This document shows positions 48,321 to 59,157 of a stretch of DNA of 64,000 bases, in pieces. Positions within the stretch are counted from its first letter, which is position 1, and each line of letters starts with the position of its first letter. Made by a program: the position numbers and the translations under genes. Source of the stretch: Hemerocallis citrina (lineage: Eukaryota > Streptophyta > Magnoliopsida > Asparagales > Asphodelaceae); assembly GCA_017893485.1 (NCBI GenBank), contig CM030360.1:145142516-145206515 (forward strand). The letters run 5' to 3'. Under the pieces are notes generated by a model. That model worked only from the letters and a program-made list of their open reading frames with translations. It did no database searches and was not told the origin of the DNA.

Positions 48321-49309
48321 AGCTATGCCCGTTTGTATTCCTTTCTCCGTTTTCCGTTCGATTTCAATTCACAGTTTCTTTTACAAAACCTGTAAACTAA
48401 TTCATAACTACTGATTCAACCAATTTCATTTCATATTAATGCGCAAATGACAACCAAACACAAGAATAATAAAGTTTAGCACGTGTCATATCCCAAATAT
48501 CTCAACAAACTAATAACAGTGTCATAATCACAACCAAATTCACCGCAAAATTAACAGTCATAATCACAACCAAATTAATAGACCGACGAACATCCCAAAT
48601 ATCTCAACATCCCAAATATCTCAAGTCTGACAAATATCCCAACTAAACCGTCTGACATAACTCTCATCCAAAAAAAACAGTCTGACATAACAGCAAGGAG
48701 GACATAAGAACAATCATACAGCAAGGACACAAGAACAGCAAGGAGGACCACAGATTCATACCCTCGAGGAGCTTCAGTTCTGATCATCAGAATTTTCTTC
48801 ATCTGGGCGACCGCTCTGTGAACAAAAAAAAACAATAGTTTAGTTCAATAGTATACCACAATACAGAATATACATATTTTTTGAACTTGCAAAAAAATCT
48901 AACTGTATCTTAAATTATAAGATCAAAGTACCAATTGCAAATGGAATTGTTGATGATATATAGAGAGGTAAAATAATTACATTGCAATGCTAAAAATCCG
49001 GTACTTAATTTTGTTTTTTAAATATATCTAAAATAACAAAACAAATGAAAATTCAGTATCTAACTTGAAAACTCTATATTCTCTCCCTTGATTGGGAATA
49101 TCCACTACCTAAAACAGTAAAACAAATAAAAATTCAGTATCTAAGCATCTCTTTCATGGATTGTTCAGACAATCCATGAAACTGTCATCGTGGACGGAAA
49201 CCAAATATAAGAAAAATAAGATAGGGCTCATATCAAGTGTATTTTTAGGGAACTGTCATCGTGGAAGGAAACCAAATATATATAGAAGCCAGAAATGGAA
49301 ACAGAAAGA

Positions 49310-49520
49310 AGAATGCTAGAGACTTTGGATACACCAGGCTAACATAGCGGCATTTTCCTCATCTCTCTCTCATCCCTTGTTTCCCTTCAGCACACGAACA
49401 CAAAGAGACATCAGCAACAACAGCAAGAGCGACAAGAACAACAATAATAATAAATTATTATGAACAAGATGTCTCTATATGGGTTTCCAGATCTCCTCTC
49501 GAGCCCACTTTTTCTAATCA
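49310..49520. repeat. Segmental repeat S, copy 1
   Basis: Contains CACCAGGCTAACATAGCGGC, then CATCAGCAACAACAGCAAGA and GATGTCTCTATATGGGTTTC. Further copies start near 51270, 53670, 54250 and 54870. Non-coding in all frames. Confidence 0.85.
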
Positions 49521-49616
49521 CAGCCCAATTAAGAACATAGACAACATCCACTAAACAATCCAATCATAGCCCAGTCAAAATTTGCCATCCTAGATCCAAT
49601 CATAGCCCAGTTAAAA

Positions 49617-51030
49617 AAACCATGCCAAAGATTGCAATCAGGTTATATTAACAGTATCTGAAAATGAAAATTTCTCCATTATCCGAGCTTATATGTTGCT
49701 CTCCAACTATATCGCAAAACCCAAGTGTTGTGCATATCCGGCCGGATGATTTTGGCATACGTACCTATATACCATCCTCAGTTCACAGTGAACCCTTTTT
49801 TGGTATAAAAAAAACATGCCAAGAAGACAATCAGGTGCATGAAATCAGCTTCACTAACAGTTAAGTGAACATAGGACCAAAAAATAGCCTTAGAAGACCA
49901 TCAGGTTTGTGAAATAAGCTTCACTAACAGTGAAATTAAGAAACTGGGGATGCTATGCAGCATACTTAGTTTGGAAGTGAACCCATTTTGTGTTAAAAAA
50001 ACCATGCCAAAGATTTCAATCAGGTTACATTAACAGTATCTGAAAATGAAAATTTCTCCATTATTCGAGCTTATATGTTGGTCTCCAACTATATCGCAAA
50101 CCCAAGTGTTGTGCATATCTGGCCGGACCATTTTTGGCATACGTACCTATATACCATCCTCAGTTCACAGTGAACCCATTTTTGGTATAAAAAAAAAACA
50201 TGCCAAGAAGACAATCAGGTGCATGAAATCAGCTTCACTAACAGTTAAGTGAACATAGGACCAAAAAATAGCCTTAGAAGACCATCAGGTTTGTGAAATA
50301 AGCTTCACTAACAGTGAAATTAAGAAACTGGGGATGCTATGCAGCATACTTAGTTTGGAAGTGAACCCATTTTGTGTTAAAAAAACCATGCCAAAGATTG
50401 CGATCAGGTTACATTAACAGTATCTGAAAATGAAAATTTCTCCATTATCCGAGCTTATATGTTGGTCTCCAACTATATCGCAAAACCCAAGTGTTGTGCA
50501 TATCTGGCCGGACCATTTTTGGCATACGTACCTATATACCATCCTCAGTTCACAGTGAACCCATTTTTGGTATAAAAAAAACATGCCAAGAAGACAATCA
50601 GGTGCATGAAATCAGCTTCACTAACAGTTAAGTGAACATAGGACCAAAAAATAGCCTTAGAAGACCATCAGGTTTGTGAAATAAGCTTCACTAACAGTGA
50701 AATTAAGAAACTGGGGATGCTATGCAGCATACTTAGTTTGGAAGTGAACCCATTTTGTGTTAAAAAAACCATTTTTGGCATACGTACCTATATACCATCC
50801 TCAGTTCACAGTGAACCCATTTTTGGTATAAAAAAAACATGCCAAGAAGACAATCAGGTGCATGAAATTAGCTTCACTAACAGTGAAATTAAGAAACTGG
50901 GGATGCTATGCAGCATACTTAGTTTGGAAGTGAACCCATTTTGTGTTAAAAAAACCATTTTTGGCATACGTACCTATATACCATCCTCAGTTCACAGTGA
51001 ACCCATTTTTGGTCAAATTCAAATGCCAAG
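49617..51030. repeat. Tandem array, ~382-bp unit
   Basis: Nearly identical units begin at AACCATGCCAAAGATT near 49617, 49996 and 50379; two shortened ~182-bp units follow (about 50766 and 50950). High identity points to recent amplification. Confidence 0.9.
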
Positions 51031-51269
51031 ATGACAATCAGATGCATGAAAATAAGCTTCACTAACAATAAAACAAAATGGGTTCACTTCAACAACAGCA
51101 ACAACAGCAAGAGGGAACCAAATATAGAACAATTGGGTTTTGAATGGAGATTGTAGTCATAGATCAATTCTTCATAGAAGAAAAATACGAATAGGGCTCA
51201 TAGCAAGTGTAGTTTTAACTGGAATTGTCATCGTGGAAGGAAACCAAATATAGAAGCCAGAAAGAGGAA

Positions 51270-51500
51270 TGGTAGAGAATGAGGATACACCAGGCTAACA
51301 TAGCAGCATTTTCCTCATCTCTCTCTCATCCCTTCTTTCCCTTCCCAAAACACGAACACAAAGAGACATCAGCAACAACAACAAGAGTGACAAGCACAAC
51401 AATAATAATAAATCATTATGAAGAAGATGTCTCTATATGGGTTTCCAGATCTCCACTCGAGCCCTCTCGTTCTAATCACAGCCCAAGTAAGAACACAGAC
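51270..51500. repeat. Segmental repeat S, copy 2
   Basis: Same phrases as copy 1, with CAGCAACAACAACAAGAG and GAAGATGTCTCTATATGGG. Confidence 0.85.
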
Positions 51501-51739
51501 AACAGCCACTGAACAATCCAATCACAGCCCAATCAAAATTGGCCATCCTGGATCTTAATGAAATAAGCTTCAGTAGTAGTAAAAGAAGATGGGGATGCTA
51601 GCAGCAAACTCAGTTTGGAAGTGAACCCTTTTTTGGTTAAAAAATCATGCCAAAGATGGCAAACAGGTTACTTTAACAGTATCTTGAAATGAAAATTTCC
51701 AAAGATGCCTCAGTTCACAGTAAACCCATTTAGTATCAA

Positions 51740-53400
51740 AAAAACACGCCAAGAAGACAAGCAGATGCATGAAATGAGCTTCACTAACAGTGAAAGAGGA
51801 TGGGGATGCTAGCAGCATACTCAGTCTGGTGGTGAACCCATTATTTGATCAAAAAATCATGCAAAAGAGGGCAATCTGCAGGATACCTTAACACTACCTT
51901 AAAATGAAATTTTCTCCATTAACTGAGCTTAATTATATGTTGCTCCACTAATTGTTGTGCCCAACTAAATCTAAAACCAACTTGTTGTGCAAATCACATA
52001 CCATTTTGGCGTACGTAGCTATAGCATCCTCAGTTCACAGTAAACCCATTTAGTATCAAAAAAACATACCAAGAAGACAAGCAGATGCATGAAATGAGCT
52101 TCACCAACAGTGAAAGAGGATGGGGATGCTAGCAGCATACTCAGTCTGGTGGTGAACCCATTATTTGATCAAAAAATCATGCAAAAGAGGGCAATCTGCA
52201 GGATACCTTAACACTACCTTAAAATGAAAATTTCTCCATTAACTGAGCTTAATTATATGTTGCTCCACTAATTGTTGTGCCCAACTAAATCTAAAACCAA
52301 CTTGTTGTGCAAATTACAGACCATTTTGGCGTACGTAGCTATAGCATCCTCAGTTCATAGTAAACCCATTTAGTATCAAAAAAAACATGCCAAGAAGACA
52401 AGCAGATGCATGAAATGAGCTTCACCAACAGTGAAAGAGGATGGGGATGCTAGCAGCATACTCAGTCTGGTGGTGAACCCATTATTTGATCAAAAAATCA
52501 TGCAAAAGAGGGCAATCTGCTGGATACCTTAACACTACCTTAAAATGAAAATTTCTCCATTAACTGAGCTTAATTATATGTTGCTGCACTAATTGTTGTG
52601 CCCAACCAAATCTAAAACCAACTTGTTGTGCAAATCACAGACCATTTTGGCGTACGTAGCTATAGCATCCTCAGTTCACAGTAAACCCATTTAGTATCAA
52701 AAAAACATGCCAAGAAGACAAGCAGATGCATGAAATGAGCTTCACCAATAGTGAAAGAGGATGGGGATGCTAGCAGCATACTCAGTCTGGTGGTGAACCC
52801 ATTATTTGATCAAAAAATCATGCAAAAGAGGGCGATATGCAGGATACCTTAACACTACCTTAAAATGAAATTTTCTCCATTAACTGAGCTTAATTATATG
52901 TTGCTCCACTAATTGTTGTGCCCAACCAAATCTAAAACCAACTTGTTGTGCAAATCACAGACCATTTTGGCGTACGTAGCTATAGCATCCTCAGTTCACA
53001 CTAAATCCATTTAGTATCAAAAAAACATGCCAAGAAGACAAGCAGATGCATGAAATGAGCTTCACCAACAGTGAAAGAGGATGGGGATGCTAGCAGCATA
53101 CTCAGTCTGGTGGTGAACCCATTATTTGATCAAAAAATCATGCAAAAGAGGGCAATATGCAGGATACCTTAACACTACCTTAAAATGAAAATTTCTCCAT
53201 TAACTGAGCTTAATTATATGTTGCTCCACTAATTGTTGTGCCCAACCAAATCTAAAACCAACTTGTTGTGCAAATCACAGACCATTTTGGCGTACGTAGC
53301 TATAGCATCCTCAGTTCACACTAAACCCATTTAGTATCAAAAAAACATGCCAAGAAGACAAGCAGATGCATGAAATGAGCTTCATTAACAGTAAAAGACC
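51740..53400. repeat. Tandem array, ~320-bp unit, five copies
   Basis: Unit marked by ATGCCAAGAAGACAAGCAGA at intervals of about 320 bp (51743, 52066, 52386, 52706, 53026, 53346). It is related to, but distinct from, the 382-bp unit, sharing the phrase CATCCTCAGTTCACAGTGAACCC. Confidence 0.9.
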
Positions 53401-53669
53401 ATGAAAATTTCCAGTATCTAAGCATTTATTTTTCTATTAATTCTTCATCCCAACTAAACCATTCAAGTTAAGGAAATCAAGATGCATCTATCTGAAAAAT
53501 ATGCTAAGTTTGGAAAATAAGAGAAATCAAGAAATGATACCGAAGAGAGCGAGAGAGAGAGCGGAGGAGGAACAATCGAAAATACGAATAGGGCTCATAG
53601 CAAGTGTAGTTTTAACTGGAATTGTCATCGTGGAAGGAAACCAAATATAGAAGCCAGAAAGAGGAATGG

Positions 53670-53880
53670 TAGAGAATGAGGATACACCAGGCTAACATAG
53701 CGGCATTTTCCTCATCTCTCTCTCATCCCTTCTTTCCCTTCAACACACGGACACATAGAGACATCAGCAACAACAGCAAGATCGACAACAACAACAATAA
53801 TAATAAATTATTATGAACGAGATGTCTCTATATGGGTTTCCATATCTCCACTCCAACTCGTCTCTTTCTAATCACAGCCC
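53670..53880. repeat. Segmental repeat S, copy 3
   Basis: Same phrases as copies 1 and 2. Flanked upstream by GGAATTGTCATCGTGGAAGG, which also precedes copy 2. Confidence 0.85.
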
Positions 53881-54249
53881 AATTAAGAACAATTGGTCAC
53901 AGTCACTTTTAAAGAAACATATATGCTCAGATAATGGAAATTTTCATTTTAAGATACTTTTAAAGTAACCTGATTGCTATCTTTGGCATGATTGCCATCC
54001 TCATCTTCTTTTACTGTTATTGAAGCTTATCTCATGCATCTGATTGTCATCTTGGCATGTTTTTTTTTAACAAAATGGGTTCACTGTGAACTGAGGATGC
54101 TATAGGTACGTATGCCAAAATCCTCCGGATATGCACAACAATTGGGTATTAGATTTAGTGCAGCGATGAACAGGGCTCATATCAAGTATAATATTACGGA
54201 CTGTCATCGTGGAAGGAAACCCATTTAATATATAACAAGAGGGGATGAT

Positions 54250-54460
54250 AGAGAATGAGGATACACCAGGCTAACATAGCGGCATTTTCCTCATCTCTCT
54301 CTCATCCCTTCTTTCCCTTCAACACACGGACACATAGAGACATCAGCAACAACAACAAGAGGGGATTGGTCCAACAAAAAGTATAGATTATAATAAACGA
54401 GATGTCTCTATTTGGGTTTCCAGATCTCCACTCCAGCCTTTTCTTTCTAATCACAGCCCA
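54250..54460. repeat. Segmental repeat S, copy 4
   Basis: Closest to copy 5; both carry AAGAGGGGATTGGTCCAAC and TATAGATTATAATAAACGAG. Confidence 0.85.
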
Positions 54461-54869
54461 CTTAAGAAAATTAGATTTAGTTGGGCTCAAGAATTAGTAG
54501 AGCAACATATAAGCTCAGGTACTGTTAAAGTAACCTGCAGATTGCCATCTTTGGCATGATTTTGTAACAAAAAATGGGTTCACTGTGAAACTAAGTATGC
54601 TGCTAGCATACCAAAATCCTCCAAATCAGTACAACAACGCGGCTGAACAAACCTTATCAGCAGGTCATACAATGTCATCTAAGCATGTTATGTGCCAAAG
54701 TGGGATTGGTAATACAATGCATGAACGACACGTATTAGTTGTTTGTGAGTATGCAATAGGGTGCAGCTATGAACAGGGCTCATATCAAGTGTAGTATTAT
54801 GGACTGTCATCGTGGAAGGAAACCCATTTAATATGTAAGCCATATATGGAGCCAAAAAGAGGGATGGTA

Positions 54870-55080
54870 GAGAATGAGGATACACCAGGCTAACATAGCG
54901 GCATTTTCCTCATCTCTCCCCTCATCCCTTCTTTCCCTTCAACACACGGACACATAGAGACATCAGCAACAACAACAAGAGGGGATTGGTCCAACAAAAA
55001 GTATAGATTATAATAAACGAGATGTCTCTATTTGGGTTTCCAGATCTCCACTCCAGCCCTTTCTTTCTAATCACAGCCCT
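54870..55080. repeat. Segmental repeat S, copy 5
   Basis: Next to the transposase gene's 3' side. The minus-strand frame at 54922-55122 is a shadow of this repeat. Confidence 0.85.
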
Positions 55081-55202
55081 CTTAAGAAACATAGACGAAA
55101 TACTTATAGACGACAGCCACAATGCACACTCACAAACACTAGTACGTGTCTTTCATGCATTCAAGACCATAATCTCTTTAAAAAACCAATTTAAATACTT
55201 AC

Positions 55203-56590
55203 CCTGGGTGGGACTTGGGACTGCTGCCCTATTAAATTGGCCATTTGTTCTTGGAGGAGTGCAACTTGTGCCTTTAAGGCAGTCATCTCCTCGTCCCGAT
55301 TGCCACTTGAACTAGATTCACTCCGTCCAAATAGCCGCGAGGGGGTTGGTCCCAGGCCCATACCACGGACACGTCCATGCCTCTCCTTTCCCCTAACATC
55401 GGTCAAGGCAACTCTCTACCGGGTACGCCAATCTGGGCGTGCCGCCGTAGGGTCCGAATCTGAAGCAGAGGAGATTTCATCATACCTTTTCCGAGCGTTA
55501 GTCTGTAAAAGGACATAACAATCAGAGTTAAAAGCAGATGAAATTTCGACTACTCATTAGATATTAGTTCACAAATTACCAGAATCCGTGCTGCCTCAGG
55601 GCTCGCATACGTCCCATCCTTTGATTTGTGGGTGGCATCAAAAAAGTCAATGTCCCCAAACTTCGTAGGCCCCCCCCAAATCTTCTGCCTATATATTAGT
55701 AAGATGAAATGGTTATAAACAAATAACTGTAAGTAAAAAATTGTTCAATACTATTGCGCCTACCAATTCTTCCCGAACCAGAGCAAAGCTCTGTGTACCA
55801 GCGGTGTGCAGCACTAGCTGCTTTGACCGACTGGCAGCTCCCACCTCCGCCCTTTTCTGTACATGCCACAATGAAGTTAACAGAAAAATTCATTATAGCC
55901 GCCATACAACCACATACTCATTAGATTTTTGTGTGTTTAATGTAAATACATGACCGATCGCCAAACTCCAGTAGTGCACAAGAAATTGCCAATCTGAAGG
56001 CTCCACATTTTCTGGCACATTCACTGCATTCTCCTCCTCTGAAAGGTCTTTGTTATAAAACTTCGACTTCAATTCACTCTTGTGGTCCCTCCACTTCTTG
56101 GAGAGTGACTTTTCAACCCAAGGCGTAAGGGAGTCGGGGAACGAGAAGTATTGCTGCAAAATTCATTACCCATCACTAATAATACATATTTCAATAATAA
56201 TTTTTCGCCGACCAATTATGTATTTTAGATGAGAAATACCTTGATTGTCGTAATAGCAGTGGCCTTTGTGGTGGTTGGCACCTTCGGCCAACTCTCGTAT
56301 GACAAAGGAAGTATGCGGGGGTTCCTTGCTATAACCCCAATGAAGGAAGAAAATTTGCTGGCGTTGTCGCCAACCGGTTGCCCAACACCGTTCGCCTCCA
56401 CCTCGATCCTTTCATCATTCTGAAGCCTCCAAACATTCGTCATCTTAGTCCGCCCACGATGTTTTTTGACAGTGGGCGGCGTGCTACCCTCACCCTCTTC
56501 TGTTTGACTGCCACTATTATGTAGTGGCTGCTCATCCCCATGGCTCTCGTTGCCATCATTTATATTTAACCTCTTTCCACGCCTCGGCAT
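55203..56590 (-). pseudogene. CACTA Ptta/En-Spm protein (transposase_24 type), five exons seen
   Basis: Accessory transposase-type protein of CACTA elements. Exons on the minus strand: 56590-56240 (start MPRRGKRLNIN), 56153-55950, 55856-55764, 55684-55580 and 55502-55203. All four introns have GT-AG ends and all junctions fall between codons. Spliced reading restores family motifs not visible in single frames: KKWRDHKSELKSKFY, RSKQLVLHTAGTQSF, DIDFFDATHKSKDGTYASPE and ERHGRVRGMGLGPTPS, ending in a probable coiled-coil (EEMTALKAQVALLQEQM). The last exon ends CCAGG|GTAAGT, so a further exon is expected to the left. One in-frame stop TAG occurs after DWRTR near 55417. About 350 residues in this part. 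Only that stop argues for a pseudogene. Confidence 0.8.
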
Positions 56591-56619
56591 GTTGTACCTG
56601 TCAATGATTCAAATACACA

Positions 56620-57620
56620 CATGCCAAGAAGACAATCAGATGCATGAAATCAGCTTCATTAACAGTGAAAGAAGATGAGGCCTATGCTAGCAGCATACTT
56701 AGTTTGGAAGTGAACACATTTTTGGTTAAAAAATCATGCCAAAGAGGGCAATCAGGTTACTTTAACAGTATCTTAAAATGAAAATTTCCATTATCCGAGC
56801 TTATATGTTGCTCTACTAATTCTTGAGCCCAACTAAATCTAAAACCCAATTGTTGTGCATATCTGAAGGATTTTGGCATACAGCTATAGCATCCTCAGTT
56901 CACAGTGAACCCGTTTAATATCAAAAAAACATGCAAAGAAGGCAATCAGATGCATGAAATAAGCTTCATTAACAGTAAAAAAAAGATGAAAATTCTAGCA
57001 GCATACTTAGTTAGGAAGTGAACCCATTTTTTGTTAAAAAATCATGCCAAAGATTGCAAACAGGTTACTTTAACAGTATCTTGAAATGAACATTTTCATT
57101 ATCTGAGCATATATGTTGCTCTACTAATTCTTTAGCCTAACTAAATCTAAAACCCAATTGTTCAGCATATCCGGCAGATTTTGGCATACGTAGCTATAAC
57201 ATCCTCAGTTCACAGTGAACCCATTTTGGTTAAAAAAACTTGCCAAGATGACTATCAGATGCATGGAATAAGCTTCTTTAACAATAAAAGAAGATGAAAT
57301 TTCTAGCAGCATACTAAGTTTGGAAGTGAACCCATTTTTGGTTAAAAAATCATGCCAAAGAGGGCAATCTGCAGGTAACTTTAACAGTTTCTTGAAATGA
57401 AAATTTACATTATCTGAGCATATATGTTGCTCCACTAATGGTTGTGCCCAACTAAATCTAAAACCGAATTGTTGTGCATATCCGGACCATTTAGGCATAC
57501 GTAGCTATAGCATCGTCAGTTCACAGTGAACCCATTTTATATCAAAAAAACATGCCAAGAAGACAATCAGATGCATGAAATCAGCTTCATTAACAGTATA
57601 AGAACATGAAAATTTCAACA
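56620..57620. repeat. Diverged copies of the array units upstream of the transposase gene
   Basis: Three degenerate units (about 56620, 56930, 57235) with ATGCCAAGAAGACAATCAGA, GGATGCTA-like and CATATCCGG phrases of the 382/320-bp arrays. They occupy the promoter side of the transposase gene. Confidence 0.8.
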
Positions 57621-57709
57621 TGCATCTATCAGAAAAAAAAATGCTAAGTTTCAAAAATTAGGGGAATCAACAGATGATACCGAAGAGAGAGAGAGAGCGG
57701 GGCGACGAG

Positions 57710-57711
<2 letters not shown>

Positions 57712-57744
<33 letters not shown>
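57712..57744. repeat. 33-base poly-G run
   Basis: Uninterrupted G between CGACGAGCC and AGATAGAG, with GAGAGAGCGGGGCGAC on both sides. Could be genuine or an assembly/sequencing artefact in length. Confidence 0.9.
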
Positions 57745-57745
<1 letters not shown>

Positions 57746-58014
57746 GATAGAGAGAGAGCGGGGCGACACGGTCGTTTCCGTTCGACGATTCACCTCCAAA
57801 TCGGGATAGGGAGGAGGGAAATCGAAAATGGCGAAGGGAAGAAGGGACGATGACGAATGTTCGAAGGCCGTCGAAGAGGACGAAGCGGAGGAGGCAAACG
57901 CGCGGGAAGTAGAGCGAGGAAGGAGGGAAAACGAAGCGCCTTTTTTTTTATTTTTTGGGGGTTTGGGGAAATGGCGAGCGAAAGGTTAGGGTAGATGGGA
58001 TTTATCGCAGCTTT

Positions 58015-58231
58015 TCACCGGCGTTTTAATTAGACACGCCGGTGAATCATACACTTCACCGGCGTTTTTAAATAAAACGCCGGTGAATACGCGGATTCAC
58101 CGGCGTTTTAATTCGGCCGCCGGTATATAGCCATCCCATCTGGTGGCCCCATTCCTCATCGCTACCTACCCCGGCGTCACTAGTAAAACGCCGGGAAATA
58201 AACGCCGGTAAATCTGGTTTCTTTTGTAGTG
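58015..58231. repeat. CACTA right terminus and subterminal repeats
   Basis: Pairs TTCACCGGCGTTTT ... AAACGCCGGTGAA, repeated three times, then GTTTCTTTTGTAGTG. Confidence 0.9.
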
Positions 58232-58237
58232 GAAGTA

Positions 58238-58786
58238 TTATTTATAAATAAAAGTCTAATTAGTGACGGATTGATTACTTGTTTTTTGTTGTTATTGTTG
58301 AAATAGCAATGGATTACTTGTTGGCACTGTTCTTAGGAGCTAAAACTAAGGTTAAAGCTATCTGTACTGTTCTTAGGAGCTAAAACTAAGGTAAAAGCTA
58401 TGATGTGTAAAAGAATTACTTCTGAATAAATACTTCACCGCTTGAGAGAAAAATTACAACAAAAAATACAGAACATTACAACCATTATCCACTATGTTCC
58501 CAATTCTTGCTCGTCCATACCATCATCAAAATCTATTTCATTAGTAATTAGCTAATTCCAAGAAAATGGAAAGACTAGGAACGATCTTTAGCGAAACATG
58601 GCCACTTTTTCTCCCATGGACATTCATACAGTAAGAGCACATTTGTGCCAGATCAGGAATAGGTGCAATTCAAATATTCCTCATCGAGATCCCAGCACAC
58701 ACTACATTTTGGCTGCACATCAGGCTAATTGCTCGCGACTTAGAGAACAAGAGAAATCTAGTACTGGATTTTCTATCATAAATCAA
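58238..58786. other. Low-repeat island, possible genic remnant
   Basis: About 550 bp between two elements that resembles nothing else in the window. A tandem duplicate GTTCTTAGGAGCTAAAACTAAGG lies near 58330-58395. The minus strand has a Cys-rich frame near 58700-58640 (KCSVCWDLDEEY) and a short end reading DDGMDEQELGT then stop near 58505. The plus strand has a frame from 58598. None is recognised; it could be the end of a neighbouring gene or a remnant. Confidence 0.3.
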
Positions 58787-59157
58787 AGGCAAAATTTAAA
58801 AAAACGTCACAAAACTTTGACCCTATTTAAAAAAACGTTACTAAATTTTTTTTTTATAAAAAAACCACATAATGTTTAACTTTCAACTCACAGAGTTAAC
58901 AACCGTTATCTTTTTCTACGTGCACTGCACGTACTCTAAAAACGTGACGAAAATACCCCTGTTCTCCTCCTCCTTACCGTAAAAATACCCCAAATCAATG
59001 AACCCTAATTCACCTCATAGATTCAATCAACAACGTACTCTAGAAAATCTTAGAAATGTAGTGGTTATGATAAAAAAAAAAGGCAAATCTTTTCATTTCA
59101 GAACACTTTAGGTTATTGTATAAAATTGTTTAAAAAAACATCACAAAACTATTGTTT

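Larger units (their letters stand above)
47738..58231 (-). mobile_element. CACTA (En/Spm) element, 10.5 kb
   Basis: Termini CACTACAAAAGAAAC and its exact complement; homology extends about 29 bp. Perfect 3-bp duplication GAA at 47735-47737 and 58232-58234, as expected for CACTA. Subterminal CCGGCGTTT repeats occur at both ends. It encodes a Ptta/En-Spm (transposase_24-type) protein on the minus strand, but I find no TNPD-like transposase, so it appears non-autonomous. The interior is mostly duplicated non-coding units. Confidence 0.95.
44054..58235. mobile_element. Stowaway/mariner-like MITE split by two larger elements
   Basis: Left terminus CCCCCTCCATCCCAAAATAT after TA (44052-44053). The right terminus, once the CACTA and its GAA duplication are removed, reads as the complement of CTTCCTGCGTTCCCAAATAT and is followed by TA. 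Both arms continue into AAG...ATTCTAG. The CCCTCCGTCCC-type end with TA duplication is typical of Stowaway. Own length about 320 bp; the retained middle is 47455-47737. Confidence 0.65.

Noticed and set aside
51740..53400. Regular repeats that could suggest a CRISPR array
   Set aside because: Units are ~320 bp and contiguous, with no unique spacers, in a eukaryotic transposon.
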